Assembly: GCA_001798605.1 (NCBI GenBank) | Contig: MGST01000236.1 | Span: 4,742-53,396 of the forward strand | DNA from: Deltaproteobacteria bacterium RIFOXYA12_FULL_58_15 | GTDB taxonomy: Bacteria > Myxococcota > XYA12-FULL-58-9 | Length of the DNA stretch: 48,655 nt | Direction of reading: 5' to 3' | Shown: positions 1 to 8,379 of the stretch, piece after piece | How positions within the stretch are numbered: the first letter of the stretch is position 1 | Layout of the letters: each line of letters starts with the position of its first letter | Translations under genes and position numbers: made by a program | Notes under the pieces: model-generated | The model's input: only the letters and a program-made list of their open reading frames with translations | Database searches by the model: none | What the model was told of the DNA's origin: nothing

Positions 1-2125
1 TGAGATCAATAGTGCCGACCTGGGCGTCGATTCGAGTGGCGAGGGGACCTTTGAAATCAGCCGCAGGCTTGATGATCAAGGGCACGTGGATGAGCTCGTC
101 GTAGAGTGTAGGGCCGCCGTGCCCGAAGTAGTTGTCGTGCTCCCACATGAGTTCACCATGGTCGGAGACCAAGGCGATGATGGTGTCCTTGTAGATGCCG
201 CGTTCCTTGAGGGTGTCGATAATTCTGCCGATGCGGTCGTCAACATAGGCAATCTCGCCATCATAGAGGTCACGTGCTAATGGTTTGAAACGTTCGGTGA
301 TCGCGCCGTTTTCGACACAACGGCGACAACCCAACACTCGCCCCTCGCCAATCATCACGGGCAATGAAACCCCCAGGTCGTCCATGGCACCGGGCTTGGT
401 GAAACGATCGACAAAAGGGTCCGGCTGATTGAAAGGTTGATGTGTGTCGTTGAAGTGCAAGAACAAAAAGAAGCGTTGATCACCGTTGCCCTCGAGCCAG
501 GCGAGAGTTTTTCCAAGGTTGTCATCGGCGACAATGTTGGGATCGGGTACGTTGAACCACGTATCGAAGCCTTGCTCGAATCCCATGTTGTAAAGGTAGG
601 CCTTGTAGGCGATCGCATGGGTGATCCAACCCTTGTCCCGCAGGTGTTCGGTGAGGGTGTGGATCTGTGGGGCTATGGATCGAACCCGGTGAATCACCTG
701 GTGTCGCGATGGCATCATTCCCGTAAAGAGTGAAGCAAACGAAGGGCTGGTCCAGTTGGCCGCAGCGATGGCGTTGGCAAAGGTAACGCTGTCTTTGGCA
801 AGCTCGGACACGCGAGTCGAAGTAGGACGACTGGTCCAACCCTGCATGCGATCGGCACGCAAAGTGTCGACGGCGATGAGGAGAATGTTGGGAGGGTCTT
901 CGGTGCTCCGTGGCACATCGATGACTGGGCTTCCCCACAGGCCGATGCCCGACTGGCCGTCGGGAGCCGATGTTTCCAGGGTGAGCTCGATGTGCTCGCC
1001 AGTGAACTGCTGCAAAGACACCCGATGCTCGTGCCAGTGCCACAATTCATCTTTGACCTCGAGCCCGTGACGCAAGAGTTCCACTTCTCCTTTGGCGTTC
1101 TTTGCACGCACCACAAAGTTGATCTGCTCGCCTTCTTTGGACGCCTTGAATGGGGCTGTCGACAGGGACAAACGGGCATTCGCGGCCACGTGGATCTTGA
1201 AGGTCATCTGGGTTGGCGTCGGTGCGAACAGGGCGTAGCGATAGTCGTAGTTGTTATCGAAGGGCGGTTTGAGATCACGAACAGGGCGAATAGGAAGCAT
1301 TTGCCCGTGCTTGACCAAGCCGCTCGGGTGAACCGAGAGATGGTCCTTCCACACAGCCAACTCCTGCTCCATGGTGGGCTGGAGCTCCTCGACAATCAGG
1401 TCATCAAACATGGCACCATCACCTTTGCCGGCGAGGAGTTGCTCGGGGTCCTGCAGCTGAATCACCAAGGAGTGCGTCTGCGCAGAGGTGAAAATGCTGA
1501 TGCTGTGGTGATCCCACTGTCGGGTTTTGGCTCTCGGCAGGTGATGCACCAACACCAGCTCGCCCATCCCGACAAAGCGTCCCTTGAGCACGCTGTCCAC
1601 GTCGTCCGAATGGTTGAGATCCCGTGGATGTTTGAGGCGAACACGAGTCTCCATGATGCCCAAATCGATCCCAGGATTTGCGGTGTTGATGCCGCGGCTG
1701 ATTCGATAGTGCCGCCTGGGCTCCACAGGTAACACGAAGATACATTTGTGTGGGTTCTGTCCGTGATATCGCAGCACCGCGCCACGCTTGGGATCGAATC
1801 GACGCTCGACGGTGCAAGCTCCGCGGGCAGGCCAACCTGCGGTGCCTGTATCAAAATCGGAAAAATCTGTAGCATAAATCTCTTTGCTGGCAAGCGAGTC
1901 GCCCATCGCTGCGACGGACCCCATGCTGTCGAGCCTCTTCATCGGCGACACGACTTTGGCATCGTCGAGCATGTCCGTGAGTCGGATCAATCGTGGAGCG
2001 CGGGCAACAGGTGCCTCAATCACCTCCTGCACCGCTTGCGATTCCGGCGACTCCTGAGACGCAATGTCCACTTGGGCGGTGCCACAGGCCACGGGTAACA
2101 TTGCGAGAATCCAAAGCTTTCGCAT
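1..2125 (-). CDS. Sulfatase-like alkaline phosphatase superfamily lipoprotein, C-terminus beyond window
   Basis: The reading frame runs leftward from ATG at 2125 to the window edge without a stop, giving about 708 visible residues. It opens with MRKLWILAMLPVACG, a lipoprotein signal with lipobox PVAC, so it should be an envelope lipoprotein. The first ~400 residues match no family I recognise. The hydrolase domain starts near residue 405 with the metal-binding segment NILLIAVDTLRADR. Other ligand-like blocks are FNDTHQPF and SDHGELMWEHDN. The nucleophile region reads WTSPSFASLFTG. The position that is Cys or Ser (formylglycine) in true sulfatases is Thr here and the following Arg is Phe, so it is probably not a formylglycine sulfatase; phospho-ester or phosphotransferase chemistry is possible. 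The visible end QVGTIDL matches the usual 'Q.DLLPT' segment, so perhaps 100-200 residues are missing. It is divergent from the gene at 2231. Confidence 0.85.
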   Translation of the reverse strand, partial: MRKLWILAMLPVACGTAQVDIASQESPESQAVQEVIEAPVARAPRLIRLTDMLDDAKVVSPMKRLDSMGSVAAMGDSLASKEIYATDFSDFDTGTAGWPARGACTVERRFDPKRGAVLRYHGQNPHKCIFVLPVEPRRHYRISRGINTANPGIDLGIMETRVRLKHPRDLNHSDDVDSVLKGRFVGMGELVLVHHLPRAKTRQWDHHSISIFTSAQTHSLVIQLQDPEQLLAGKGDGAMFDDLIVEELQPTMEQELAVWKDHLSVHPSGLVKHGQMLPIRPVRDLKPPFDNNYDYRYALFAPTPTQMTFKIHVAANARLSLSTAPFKASKEGEQINFVVRAKNAKGEVELLRHGLEVKDELWHWHEHRVSLQQFTGEHIELTLETSAPDGQSGIGLWGSPVIDVPRSTEDPPNILLIAVDTLRADRMQGWTSRPTSTRVSELAKDSVTFANAIAAANWTSPSFASLFTGMMPSRHQVIHRVRSIAPQIHTLTEHLRDKGWITHAIAYKAYLYNMGFEQGFDTWFNVPDPNIVADDNLGKTLAWLEGNGDQRFFLFLHFNDTHQPFNQPDPFVDRFTKPGAMDDLGVSLPVMIGEGRVLGCRRCVENGAITERFKPLARDLYDGEIAYVDDRIGRIIDTLKERGIYKDTIIALVSDHGELMWEHDNYFGHGGPTLYDELIHVPLIIKPAADFKGPLATRIDAQVGTIDL

Positions 2126-2230
2126 GTCCACAGTCTCCTTGTTTGCGCCAGTTCCGTCAATTTTCTGTATGTCGGCCGATCGGTTCCGGGCTATGGTCTG
2201 CACCTTGATCCCAAACCGTGAGTTGCAGCC

Positions 2231-2809
2231 ATGAACGAGAACCCCGACAACGAGACGACCGACCACCTCGACGAAGAGAAGACCGGCAAGAAGAAGACCG
2301 GCAAGAAGAAGTCCAGTAAAAAGAAGACCGGCAAGAGGACGACGGACAAGAAGACGACGGACAAGAAGATTAGCAAGAAGAAGACGGACAAGAAGACCAG
2401 CGAGAAGAAGACCAAGGCGCTCAAGACACGCAAGCCACGCAGAACCCCTCAGGAGATCGCTGAGGCGGAGGCCGCAGTTGGGGCAATTGCGGACGCGGTG
2501 CATGCCATCATCAAAGAGGCAGCGCCTGGACTTTCTCCGACGAGCAGGTGGGGTCACGATTGGTATGCTGGCACCGATTTGGTGGTCGGCGTCGCGCTTC
2601 ATGGTGACCACGTCAACCTCGTCGTGTACAACGGCGAGCAGGTCAACGACCCGGAAAATCTCATGATGGGCGTGGGATACAACCGTTCAGTGCGGATCAA
2701 TCGTCTCGAAGACATTCGCAAGTCGCCCTTGATGGAGATCGTTCGATCCGCAGCGAGCGCGGATGCCGCCAAACAATCCCAACCGACCGGCCAGTTGAAG
2801 TCTGTCTAA
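2231..2809 (+). CDS. DUF1801-like protein with Lys-rich N-terminal tail
   Basis: 192 residues from ATG 2231. Residues ~17-75 are a low-complexity basic tail made of repeats such as KKKTGKKK and TDKK, resembling the tails of bacterial histone-H1-like proteins. Residues ~85-180 look like a DUF1801 (YdhG-like) domain: a helical start, a Trp-Gly 'SRWGHDWY' segment, a 'NLVVYNGEQVNDPENLMMG' block, and a 'VRINRLEDI' strand before the final helix. DUF1801 has an SCP-like/YjbR-like small fold of unknown biochemical role. The tail suggests nucleic-acid or polyanion binding, which is inference only. It lies 15 bp upstream of the M2 peptidase-like gene and probably shares its transcript. Confidence 0.75.
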   Translation: MNENPDNETTDHLDEEKTGKKKTGKKKSSKKKTGKRTTDKKTTDKKISKKKTDKKTSEKKTKALKTRKPRRTPQEIAEAEAAVGAIADAVHAIIKEAAPGLSPTSRWGHDWYAGTDLVVGVALHGDHVNLVVYNGEQVNDPENLMMGVGYNRSVRINRLEDIRKSPLMEIVRSAASADAAKQSQPTGQLKSV

Positions 2810-2824
2810 GTCGAGGAGCATTTG

Positions 2825-4642
2825 ATGAAGAAGCTGACCAAGTTGATGTGTGCCTGGGGAACCATGGTGGTCGCCGCATGTGCCACCACACCATCGTCTC
2901 GAGACGCAGCTCCACCCACCGTTGAGGAGGCAGAGGCCTTCGTTATCACCTTGGATCAAGAGCTGCGGGAGCTACAGATTGAGATCGATAAGGTCGCCTG
3001 GATAAAATATACCCACATCACTCCGGACACCGATTGGTTATTGGCCCGCGCCGACGAGAAGGTTATGCGCGAAGTCCGGCGTCTTGCGGATGCCGCACAA
3101 CGTTTCGCGGGTCTTCCGGTCTCTGAGGCATCAGCACGAAAGCTTGCTTTGTTGCGGTTGTGGCTGAGCGCTCCCGGTCCCTCGGACCCTTCCGCCCGCC
3201 GCAATTTGGCCACGGTGAGCAGTGAGCTGACCAGCGCCTATGGCAAGGGTCAATACTGCCCTGCCGAAGGGGCTTGTCTCGACCTCGGTACCATGACCGA
3301 TATCATGGCCGAGTCGCGCGACTACGACGAATTGCTCGAGATCTGGACCGGGTGGCGTAAGGTGTCACCACCGATGCGTGACAACTATGCTCGCTTCGTT
3401 GAGCTTGCCAACCAAGGTGCCAACGAGCTCGGCTTTGCCAATGTGGGTCAGCTTTGGCTATCCCGGTACGACATGCCACCGGAAGCCATCGAGGCCGAAG
3501 CCGAACGGCTGTGGCAACAGGTGAAGCCGCTCTACGAATCCCTACATTGCTACGTTCGCCGCAAACTCGCGGAACACTACGGCACCGACAAGGTACCCCT
3601 CGACAAACCGATTCCCGCGCACCTGCTCGGCAACATGTGGGCGCAGGAGTGGAACAACATCTATGGGCTCGTGGCCCCTTACCCGAAAGAGCCAGACCTC
3701 GACGTTACGGCAAAACTGGTGGAGAAAGGTTACGACGCCACAAGGATGGTACAGCAGGCTGAGTCTTTTTTTGTCTCCTTGGGCATGCCCAAGCTGCCTG
3801 AGTCGTTTTGAAAAAACTCGATGATCACCAAACCACGGGACCGAGAAGTGGTTTGTCATGCTTCCGCCTGGGAGATGGGTGGTGAAGGTGATGTGCGCAT
3901 CAAGATGTGCACCAAAGTGACCGGCGAAGATTTCTTCACGGTGCACCACGAGCTCGGTCACGTCTACTACTACCTGATGTACGAAGGCATGCCGCCCTTA
4001 TTTCAACAGGGTGCCAACGACGGCTTTCATGAAGGGATCGGTGACACCCTGATGCTGTCGGTGACCCCCAAGTATCTCGTCGATATTGGCTTGTTTGACA
4101 AAGTTCCCAACACCGCAAAGAGTGACGTGAACTTCTTGATGAAGCGCGCCCTCGACAAAGTCGCCTTCTTCCCCTTCGGTAAGCTCATCGATCAATGGCG
4201 TTGGGAAGTCTTCGATGGTCGCATCAAGCCCGAGCAGTACAATGCAGCCTGGTGGAAACTGCGTACCGAGTATCAAGGCATCGCCGCACCGGTGGAGCGA
4301 ACCGAGGCAGACTTCGACCCCGGTGCCAAATACCACATCCCCAACAACACGCCCTATCTACGCTACTTCCTCGCCACGGTATTGCAGTTCCAGTTCCACC
4401 GTGCGCTCTGCCAGACCGCAGGCCATGAAGGCTCACTCAACAGTTGCTCCATCGCCGGCAGCAAGGCGGCTGGCAAGAAGCTCGCCGACATGATGCGCAT
4501 GGGCTCCACCCGGCCGTGGCCCGAAGCGCTGCAAGCGATCGCTGGCGAAGATAAGATGGACGCGACAGCCATGCTCGACTACTTCGCCCCCCTGGCCAAA
4601 TTCCTCGACGAGCAAAACGCCGGACAGATCTGCGGCTGGTGA
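2825..4642 (+). pseudogene. M2 (angiotensin-converting enzyme-like) dipeptidyl carboxypeptidase, interrupted by in-frame TGA
   Basis: Two open segments in the same frame (2825-3811 and 3812-4642) together encode about 605 residues, the normal length of a single-domain M2 zinc peptidase. The N-terminus MKKLTKLMCAWGTMVVAAC is a lipoprotein signal (lipobox VAAC), with GAGGAG six bases before ATG 2825. The second segment has the zinc site HHELGH and the downstream Glu in HEGIGD, so the fold and catalytic residues are complete. The TGA at 3809-3811 follows LPESF and precedes KNSMITKP. In ACE proteins this site reads FW.KSM, so the stop replaces a conserved Trp codon (TGG to TGA). Possible explanations are a recent nonsense mutation, a sequencing error or programmed readthrough. 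TGA is the true stop of this and neighbouring genes, so a changed genetic code is unlikely. Confidence 0.85.
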
Positions 4643-4688
4643 GCCGGAACCCGCAACCACCCACGCCGGACGAGGTACGACTACACGA

Positions 4689-5759
4689 CTACTGATTGGC
4701 CTTCTTTTTGAGGTAACAGAATGCCGGCTCTGCGTCTCCGAGCTTCCAAAGATGGATCGATCCGCCTTCGCATTTCTTGACGTCGCTGCAGGTACTGCAG
4801 TTGGTTTTCTTGATCCAATCTCTTCGGCGATAGGCTGCGAAGCGGGTTTGCCAAACATCGGCAAAGCTGTCGCGCAGAATGTTCCCCTGGTAGAACGAAT
4901 GATGGTTGTTCGTGCAGCCCGTGATCGTGCCATCGCATAGGATGGAGGCCATGTTCACGCCAGCTCTGCAAAAGAACGGAAAGTCGCGAATTGCGCGATC
5001 CTGCTTGAACGGAACATACCCTTCGCAACTCGCGCCTACCTTGAGTCCTTTCTCGGCGTAGAAGGGTCGGCGCTCGGCGATCCAATCCAGCATTTCCCAG
5101 GTTTGTTCGTGGGTCATCAGAAGGCGACTGTTATTGGCGGCGCGCCCCGATGGAAATATTCGAAACAAACGCCAGGCTGGTATGCCGTTGGCAAGGAGTA
5201 TTTGGCCGATCTCATCCAGCTGCTTGAGGTTTCCGGGATACACGCAGGTGACAGCGTCCATCATCTCGATGGAAGACTTGCCGAGTAACTCAAGGGCCCC
5301 CGTCACCTTGTCGAACGCAAGTTTATGGTTTCGTAGCTCGTTGTGAGCGTCACGTGTGCCGTCGAGACTCAGGGTGATGGAATATAGGCCACGATCAATC
5401 AACTGATCCAACCACGTCTTGTTTAGGGACATGCCATTGGTAACCATGCCCCATCGCATGCCAAGCCTGTTGATGTGGGAGACAATACTTTTGAGATCGG
5501 GGTGGACGAGGGGTTCACCACCGGTGATGACGAAGGCGACTTTGTCACCGAAATGCTCTTTGACGTAGGATATGATCTTGAGCCAACTTTCAGTTGTCAG
5601 CTCCGGCGCATCCGTGTTCGCGGTACAGTCAGATCCGCAATGCAGGCAGTTCAGATTGCAGCGGCGCGTGATCTCCAAAAACAGATAAAGCAAGCAATGC
5701 TCGCGCACTTCGATGTCCTTGTAGGCGCGAAAGGCTTGCTCTCGGACGAAATTCAGCAT
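4689..5759 (-). CDS. Radical SAM/SPASM enzyme of rSAM/lipoprotein type
   Basis: 356 residues from ATG 5759, preceded by AGGA. The radical SAM cluster motif is RRCNLNCLHC (Cys34, Cys38, Cys41), followed by GSDC and the SAM-contact 'ITGGEP' and 'TLSLDG' segments. The C-terminus is a SPASM domain with Cys-rich blocks FFCRAGVNMASILCDG, ITGCTNN and CSTCSDVKKCEGG, which should hold extra iron-sulfur clusters. The wording 'YLFLEITRRCNLNCLHCGSDC' and the 'CRAG.N.AS...DG....C......F.QGNI..D.F.DVW' spacing recall the rSAM/lipoprotein-system enzymes known mostly from Bacteroidetes. SPASM enzymes usually modify peptides or proteins. The lipoprotein encoded just upstream at 5875-6264 is the obvious candidate substrate or partner, which is inference. 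It is convergent with the M2 peptidase gene. Confidence 0.9.
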   Translation of the reverse strand: MLNFVREQAFRAYKDIEVREHCLLYLFLEITRRCNLNCLHCGSDCTANTDAPELTTESWLKIISYVKEHFGDKVAFVITGGEPLVHPDLKSIVSHINRLGMRWGMVTNGMSLNKTWLDQLIDRGLYSITLSLDGTRDAHNELRNHKLAFDKVTGALELLGKSSIEMMDAVTCVYPGNLKQLDEIGQILLANGIPAWRLFRIFPSGRAANNSRLLMTHEQTWEMLDWIAERRPFYAEKGLKVGASCEGYVPFKQDRAIRDFPFFCRAGVNMASILCDGTITGCTNNHHSFYQGNILRDSFADVWQTRFAAYRRRDWIKKTNCSTCSDVKKCEGGSIHLWKLGDAEPAFCYLKKKANQ

Positions 5760-5774
5760 GGTCTATCCTAGGCG

Positions 5775-5850
5775 CGTGATCGACACACCGAACGACAATT
5801 GACATTCGTTTGCACGTGATCGACACACCGAACGACATTCGACATTCGTT
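5775..5850. repeat. Tandem 36-bp direct repeat in lipoprotein-rSAM spacer
   Basis: Two copies, 5775-5810 and 5815-5850, start CGTGATCGACACACCGAACG and differ at two positions. They are offset by 40 bp. They occupy most of the 115-bp spacer between the lipoprotein stop and the radical SAM start and share the internal GACATTCG motif. They could be an operator, an RNA element tuning expression of the second gene, or a simple duplication. Confidence 0.85.
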
Positions 5851-5874
5851 GCTGCCGGGAAGAGAGCGCTGGAC

Positions 5875-6264
5875 CTACTGTTCGGTCATCTCAACTTCAT
5901 AGGTGGAATCTTCGGCGTTCAGTTGAACCGTCTCTGTTTGGAAGAGTCCGAGATTGTCAATTCCATCCTTGTCCGTGATGGTTGCCGCACACGTTGTCAA
6001 ATCGGTATCTTCCTCCAGGCGGAACTGGACGAGGCCACCAAGGGTTTCTTCGGTGAACTCTTGCTCTGGAACCGTGCAGCTCATGACGACTTCGAGACCG
6101 TCGATGGGACTCTTGGCCGCATTGACGGTCGTGATGTCGATCGGGATCCGGTAGTCATCGCCGTCCACGGCCTCGCTCATACCGTAGCACGCCGCCAAAA
6201 TCACCGTGGTCGTACCACTGACGATGGTCAACAGAACCTTCCGTGCAATTCGAGCCAACATCAT
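5875..6264 (-). CDS. Small lipoprotein, probable partner of the radical SAM enzyme
   Basis: 129 residues. Two adjacent ATG codons (6264, 6261) follow a strong GGAGGAG ribosome site. The signal peptide ends in VILAAC, a good lipobox, and the mature protein begins CYGM. It then carries 'IPIDITTVNAAKSPIDGLEV', which resembles the transthyretin/Ig-like '.PI.G..V' strand pattern of putative lipoproteins encoded beside rSAM/lipoprotein enzymes, which also tend to have a 'YG.P' motif near the N-terminus. The mature region has only two further Cys residues and is rich in Thr, Asp and Glu. It precedes the radical SAM gene on the same strand, with a 115-bp spacer holding a tandem repeat. The system's function is not known. 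Confidence 0.75.
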   Translation of the reverse strand: MMLARIARKVLLTIVSGTTTVILAACYGMSEAVDGDDYRIPIDITTVNAAKSPIDGLEVVMSCTVPEQEFTEETLGGLVQFRLEEDTDLTTCAATITDKDGIDNLGLFQTETVQLNAEDSTYEVEMTEQ

Positions 6265-6351
6265 TTCGTGTCTCCTCCGCCGAGTGATGGCAAAAGCTTA
6301 ATTGTATTGAGCCAATCAAGCAAGCGGCATGCCAAGTAGCCCAAGTAACCG

Positions 6352-6492
6352 TCACCGCCACCCATTGTAGGTGCCTAGAATTGCCAGCATCTTCTCGCGG
6401 CAGCGACAGCGGTAGCAGGGTTTGTTGGGTTTGATGAGGTCAGCAAGGCATCGATGACGCGAGGGAACCATCTTGTCTCGACTTTGAGACAT
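6352..6492 (-). CDS. Possible Cys/Arg-rich 46-residue microprotein
   Basis: A short frame from ATG 6492 to TGA 6352-6354 encodes a basic peptide with a tight Cys cluster, PCYRCRCREKM, plus one more Cys earlier (RHRCL). No good ribosome site is visible. It could be a remnant of a zinc-ribbon or transposase gene, or chance. It is the only coding candidate in the 285-bp stretch 6265-6549. Confidence 0.2.
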   Translation of the reverse strand: MSQSRDKMVPSRHRCLADLIKPNKPCYRCRCREKMLAILGTYNGWR

Positions 6493-6549
6493 GATGCTCG
6501 CAACGCCGGATCACATAGTTTACATTTGTGTGGCCCCCTCTAAACCCCC

Positions 6550-7581
6550 TCAATCAATCTCGACGAACACGCGATTGATCTTCCCATCGACCTTGCTCAC
6601 CTCGACCTCCGTGTAGAGCCCCAAAGGTCCGCGTCCCACAAAGCGATAGAAATCCATGTGCCGTTCGATTTGCCCGTCACCTTCTGTGTTTGGAAAGTGG
6701 CCAAAGGCCGCGCACTGTTCTTCGATTCCTACTGCGAGCAACCCGTCCCAGGTATTCGGAAGCCCACAGGTTTGCCAGTCTCGTTCAAACATACGTGTGT
6801 CGCGTATGTACGCAAAAAGTCCCCCACATGCGATTTCTCTCGCCGCGTCTGAACGAAGCGAGTGCGGGGGGTCTGCAAAAATTTGAAACGTGTGACGCAG
6901 AACGTCCTGTTCACGCTTGATATCGACACTCTCGAAACTGAAGCCCTCCGGCATCTTTGTGCCAATGGCGGACGCCGACATGATTCCATCGGGTGAGGCA
7001 TCGAGCGCTAACGAATGCACGGAAGAAGAATGGTTAGAAGAAGAATGGGTAAAAGAAAAGGTGCCGCGGTGTCGCGCCTCAAAATTCGAGACAGCGCCGC
7101 TTGTGTCGGAGCGAAGCACATAGGCACCCTCAGCATAAACAAGACTTGCGTTTGGATGCGTCGTTTCAAGCGTCGCGTTCACGATCGGAATAGCTTTGAA
7201 AGGCGGCTCCACGGGCGTTCCCGCACGCACACGTTCATAAGCCTTGAACGTCATTTCTCCAAGCCCCTGATCAACGTGTGTGATGGCTCTGACTTCCTCG
7301 CGCGATAAGGTTCGAGCGTCTCGGCTGCCAGGCGGATTGAAATTCGACCACACACTATCCGCGTGTTTTTCGGCAGCTTCTATGAGTGTCTCGACGGACA
7401 CGCGTGTTCGTTTACCACCCTGCTGACGAAGTTCTTGGGAGCGAAGCTTGAGATAGGTCGGAAGGGCCTTCTCCTCGTCCTTCGAAATGAGCTTGTTACC
7501 TTTTGCCGCCGCCACCGCCGCCTCACGTACAAGATCAGTGAAAGCTGTTTTCGCCGCATCCATCGTCACCATACGAGTCAT
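6550..7581 (-). CDS. Hypothetical protein
   Basis: 343 residues. I place the start at ATG 7581 (MTRMVTMDAAKTAF) because a GAAGGAA ribosome site lies just upstream; an in-frame extension to 7758 looks non-coding (Arg/Pro-rich). No signal peptide or membrane segment is visible. The N-terminal ~120 residues are helical and include 'KGNKLISKDEEKAL' and 'ARTLSREEVRAI', which have a loose EF-hand-like flavour without full calcium loops. The middle has a His/Ser run (THSSSNHSSSVHS). The C-terminal half has a block with several Trp and Cys residues and ends in a beta-rich 'LGLYTEVEVSK' segment. I do not recognise the family. A short dispersed repeat lies 100 bp upstream of the start. Confidence 0.7.
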   Translation of the reverse strand: MTRMVTMDAAKTAFTDLVREAAVAAAKGNKLISKDEEKALPTYLKLRSQELRQQGGKRTRVSVETLIEAAEKHADSVWSNFNPPGSRDARTLSREEVRAITHVDQGLGEMTFKAYERVRAGTPVEPPFKAIPIVNATLETTHPNASLVYAEGAYVLRSDTSGAVSNFEARHRGTFSFTHSSSNHSSSVHSLALDASPDGIMSASAIGTKMPEGFSFESVDIKREQDVLRHTFQIFADPPHSLRSDAAREIACGGLFAYIRDTRMFERDWQTCGLPNTWDGLLAVGIEEQCAAFGHFPNTEGDGQIERHMDFYRFVGRGPLGLYTEVEVSKVDGKINRVFVEID

Positions 7582-7680
7582 CGTCGTTCCTTCATGGAGC
7601 CACCGGCCCCGGAGTTTACAGTTATGTGGCGATTCATCAGCGCCGCTCGGCCTTAGAAACCGTTGCAAGCATACACCATC

Positions 7681-7724
7681 AGGCTGCCCACCCAACAAAC
7701 GAAAACTGCATCTGACCCAACGGC
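7681..7724. repeat. Dispersed 44-bp repeat, copy 1
   Basis: Starts AGGCTGCCCACCCAACAAAC and ends TGACCCAACGGC. A second copy at 18754-18796 has four substitutions and one indel. Both copies have the same orientation and lie 100-135 bp upstream of the start of a leftward gene (7581 and 18620). Confidence 0.75.
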
Positions 7725-7783
7725 GGCGCCTAGGTTCCAACCCAACCCATCTATTCATGGGCGCTTCGGCATCCCCGATCGTT

Positions 7784-8113
7784 TCACTCCTGTTGCTCCG
7801 ATTGCTCCGACAGCGCGTCCGCCCAGGCTTTCATGGCTGGATAGCGCCAGGCTTTGCGCGCCCCGATGAGACCGACGATCCCAGCTGGAACGCACGGAAT
7901 GCTCGCGATGATTTGGAAGATCGCGCCCCGCCGGTACTGGCCGCGCTTCACCAGGAAGATCCCAATCAGTTGGCACACAGGTGCCGCCACAAAAACCGCG
8001 ACGAACCCAACGCTGAGCCCGTCACGGGCGAGGACGCCGCCTACAGTGCGTCCACATCCAGCCGCGCCAGCTCCCGCAGAAGTGCCGGCACATCCTTCGT
8101 AGCTGTTGCCCAC
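7784..8113 (-). CDS. Small two-helix membrane protein
   Basis: The frame is open from ATG 8113, but that start lies inside hepT and the first ~25 residues are low-complexity Gly/Ala. Translation may begin later (for instance a GTG near 7999). The convincing part is two hydrophobic helices, 'GFVAVFVAAPVCQLIGIFLV' and 'IIASIPCVPAGIVGLIGA', separated by a basic turn KRGQYRRG, followed by a polar tail. There is no family match from memory. It directly follows hepT on the same strand and could be co-transcribed. Confidence 0.4.
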   Translation of the reverse strand: MGNSYEGCAGTSAGAGAAGCGRTVGGVLARDGLSVGFVAVFVAAPVCQLIGIFLVKRGQYRRGAIFQIIASIPCVPAGIVGLIGARKAWRYPAMKAWADALSEQSEQQE

Positions 8114-8379
8114 ACCTCGTCAAGGTCGACGTCGTCGTAGCCGTGGATGAGACAGTTCCGCATACCGATCATGAGCCGCCACGGTACGTCGGCGAGCTCG
8201 TCGCGAAAGCTTTCCGAGAGGCGATTGGCGGCCTCGCCGAGCACCATGATCTGATGCAGAACGGCCGACTGCGTCTTTGCGTCCTTATCGAAGGCGGCGC
8301 GGTTCATGCCGTGGACGAACGCACCGATGAGCTCGGCAGCCTTGCGGATGTCCAAGACGATGGCGGCGTCACGCGACAT
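8041..8379 (-). CDS. hepT: HepT-like HEPN ribonuclease toxin
   Basis: 112 residues from ATG 8379 (MSRDAAIVLDIRKAAELI). It is an all-helical HEPN (former DUF86) protein with the RX4HXY motif in 'MRNCLIHGYDDVD': Arg-Asn, then His, then Tyr two residues later. In studied MntA-HepT systems this motif forms the RNase active site, and the Tyr is AMPylated by the antitoxin. The start overlaps the 3' end of the nucleotidyltransferase gene by 11 bp, the usual coupled antitoxin-toxin order. The length is normal. An in-frame extension to 8445 lies wholly within the antitoxin gene and is rejected. Confidence 0.9.
   Translation of the reverse strand: MSRDAAIVLDIRKAAELIGAFVHGMNRAAFDKDAKTQSAVLHQIMVLGEAANRLSESFRDELADVPWRLMIGMRNCLIHGYDDVDLDEVWATATKDVPALLRELARLDVDAL

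Noticed and set aside
2191-2433. Leftward hydrophobic frame of Phe/Leu/Val repeats
   Set aside because: It is the antisense of the Lys-rich repeat of the DUF1801 gene.
3809-3811. TGA as selenocysteine or recoded Trp
   Set aside because: The position is Trp, not Cys, in the family, no SECIS-like hairpin is evident, and TGA ends this and neighbouring genes.
7681-7724. The dispersed repeat as an integron attC site
   Set aside because: It lacks paired inverted core sites and the flanking genes are not small cassettes.
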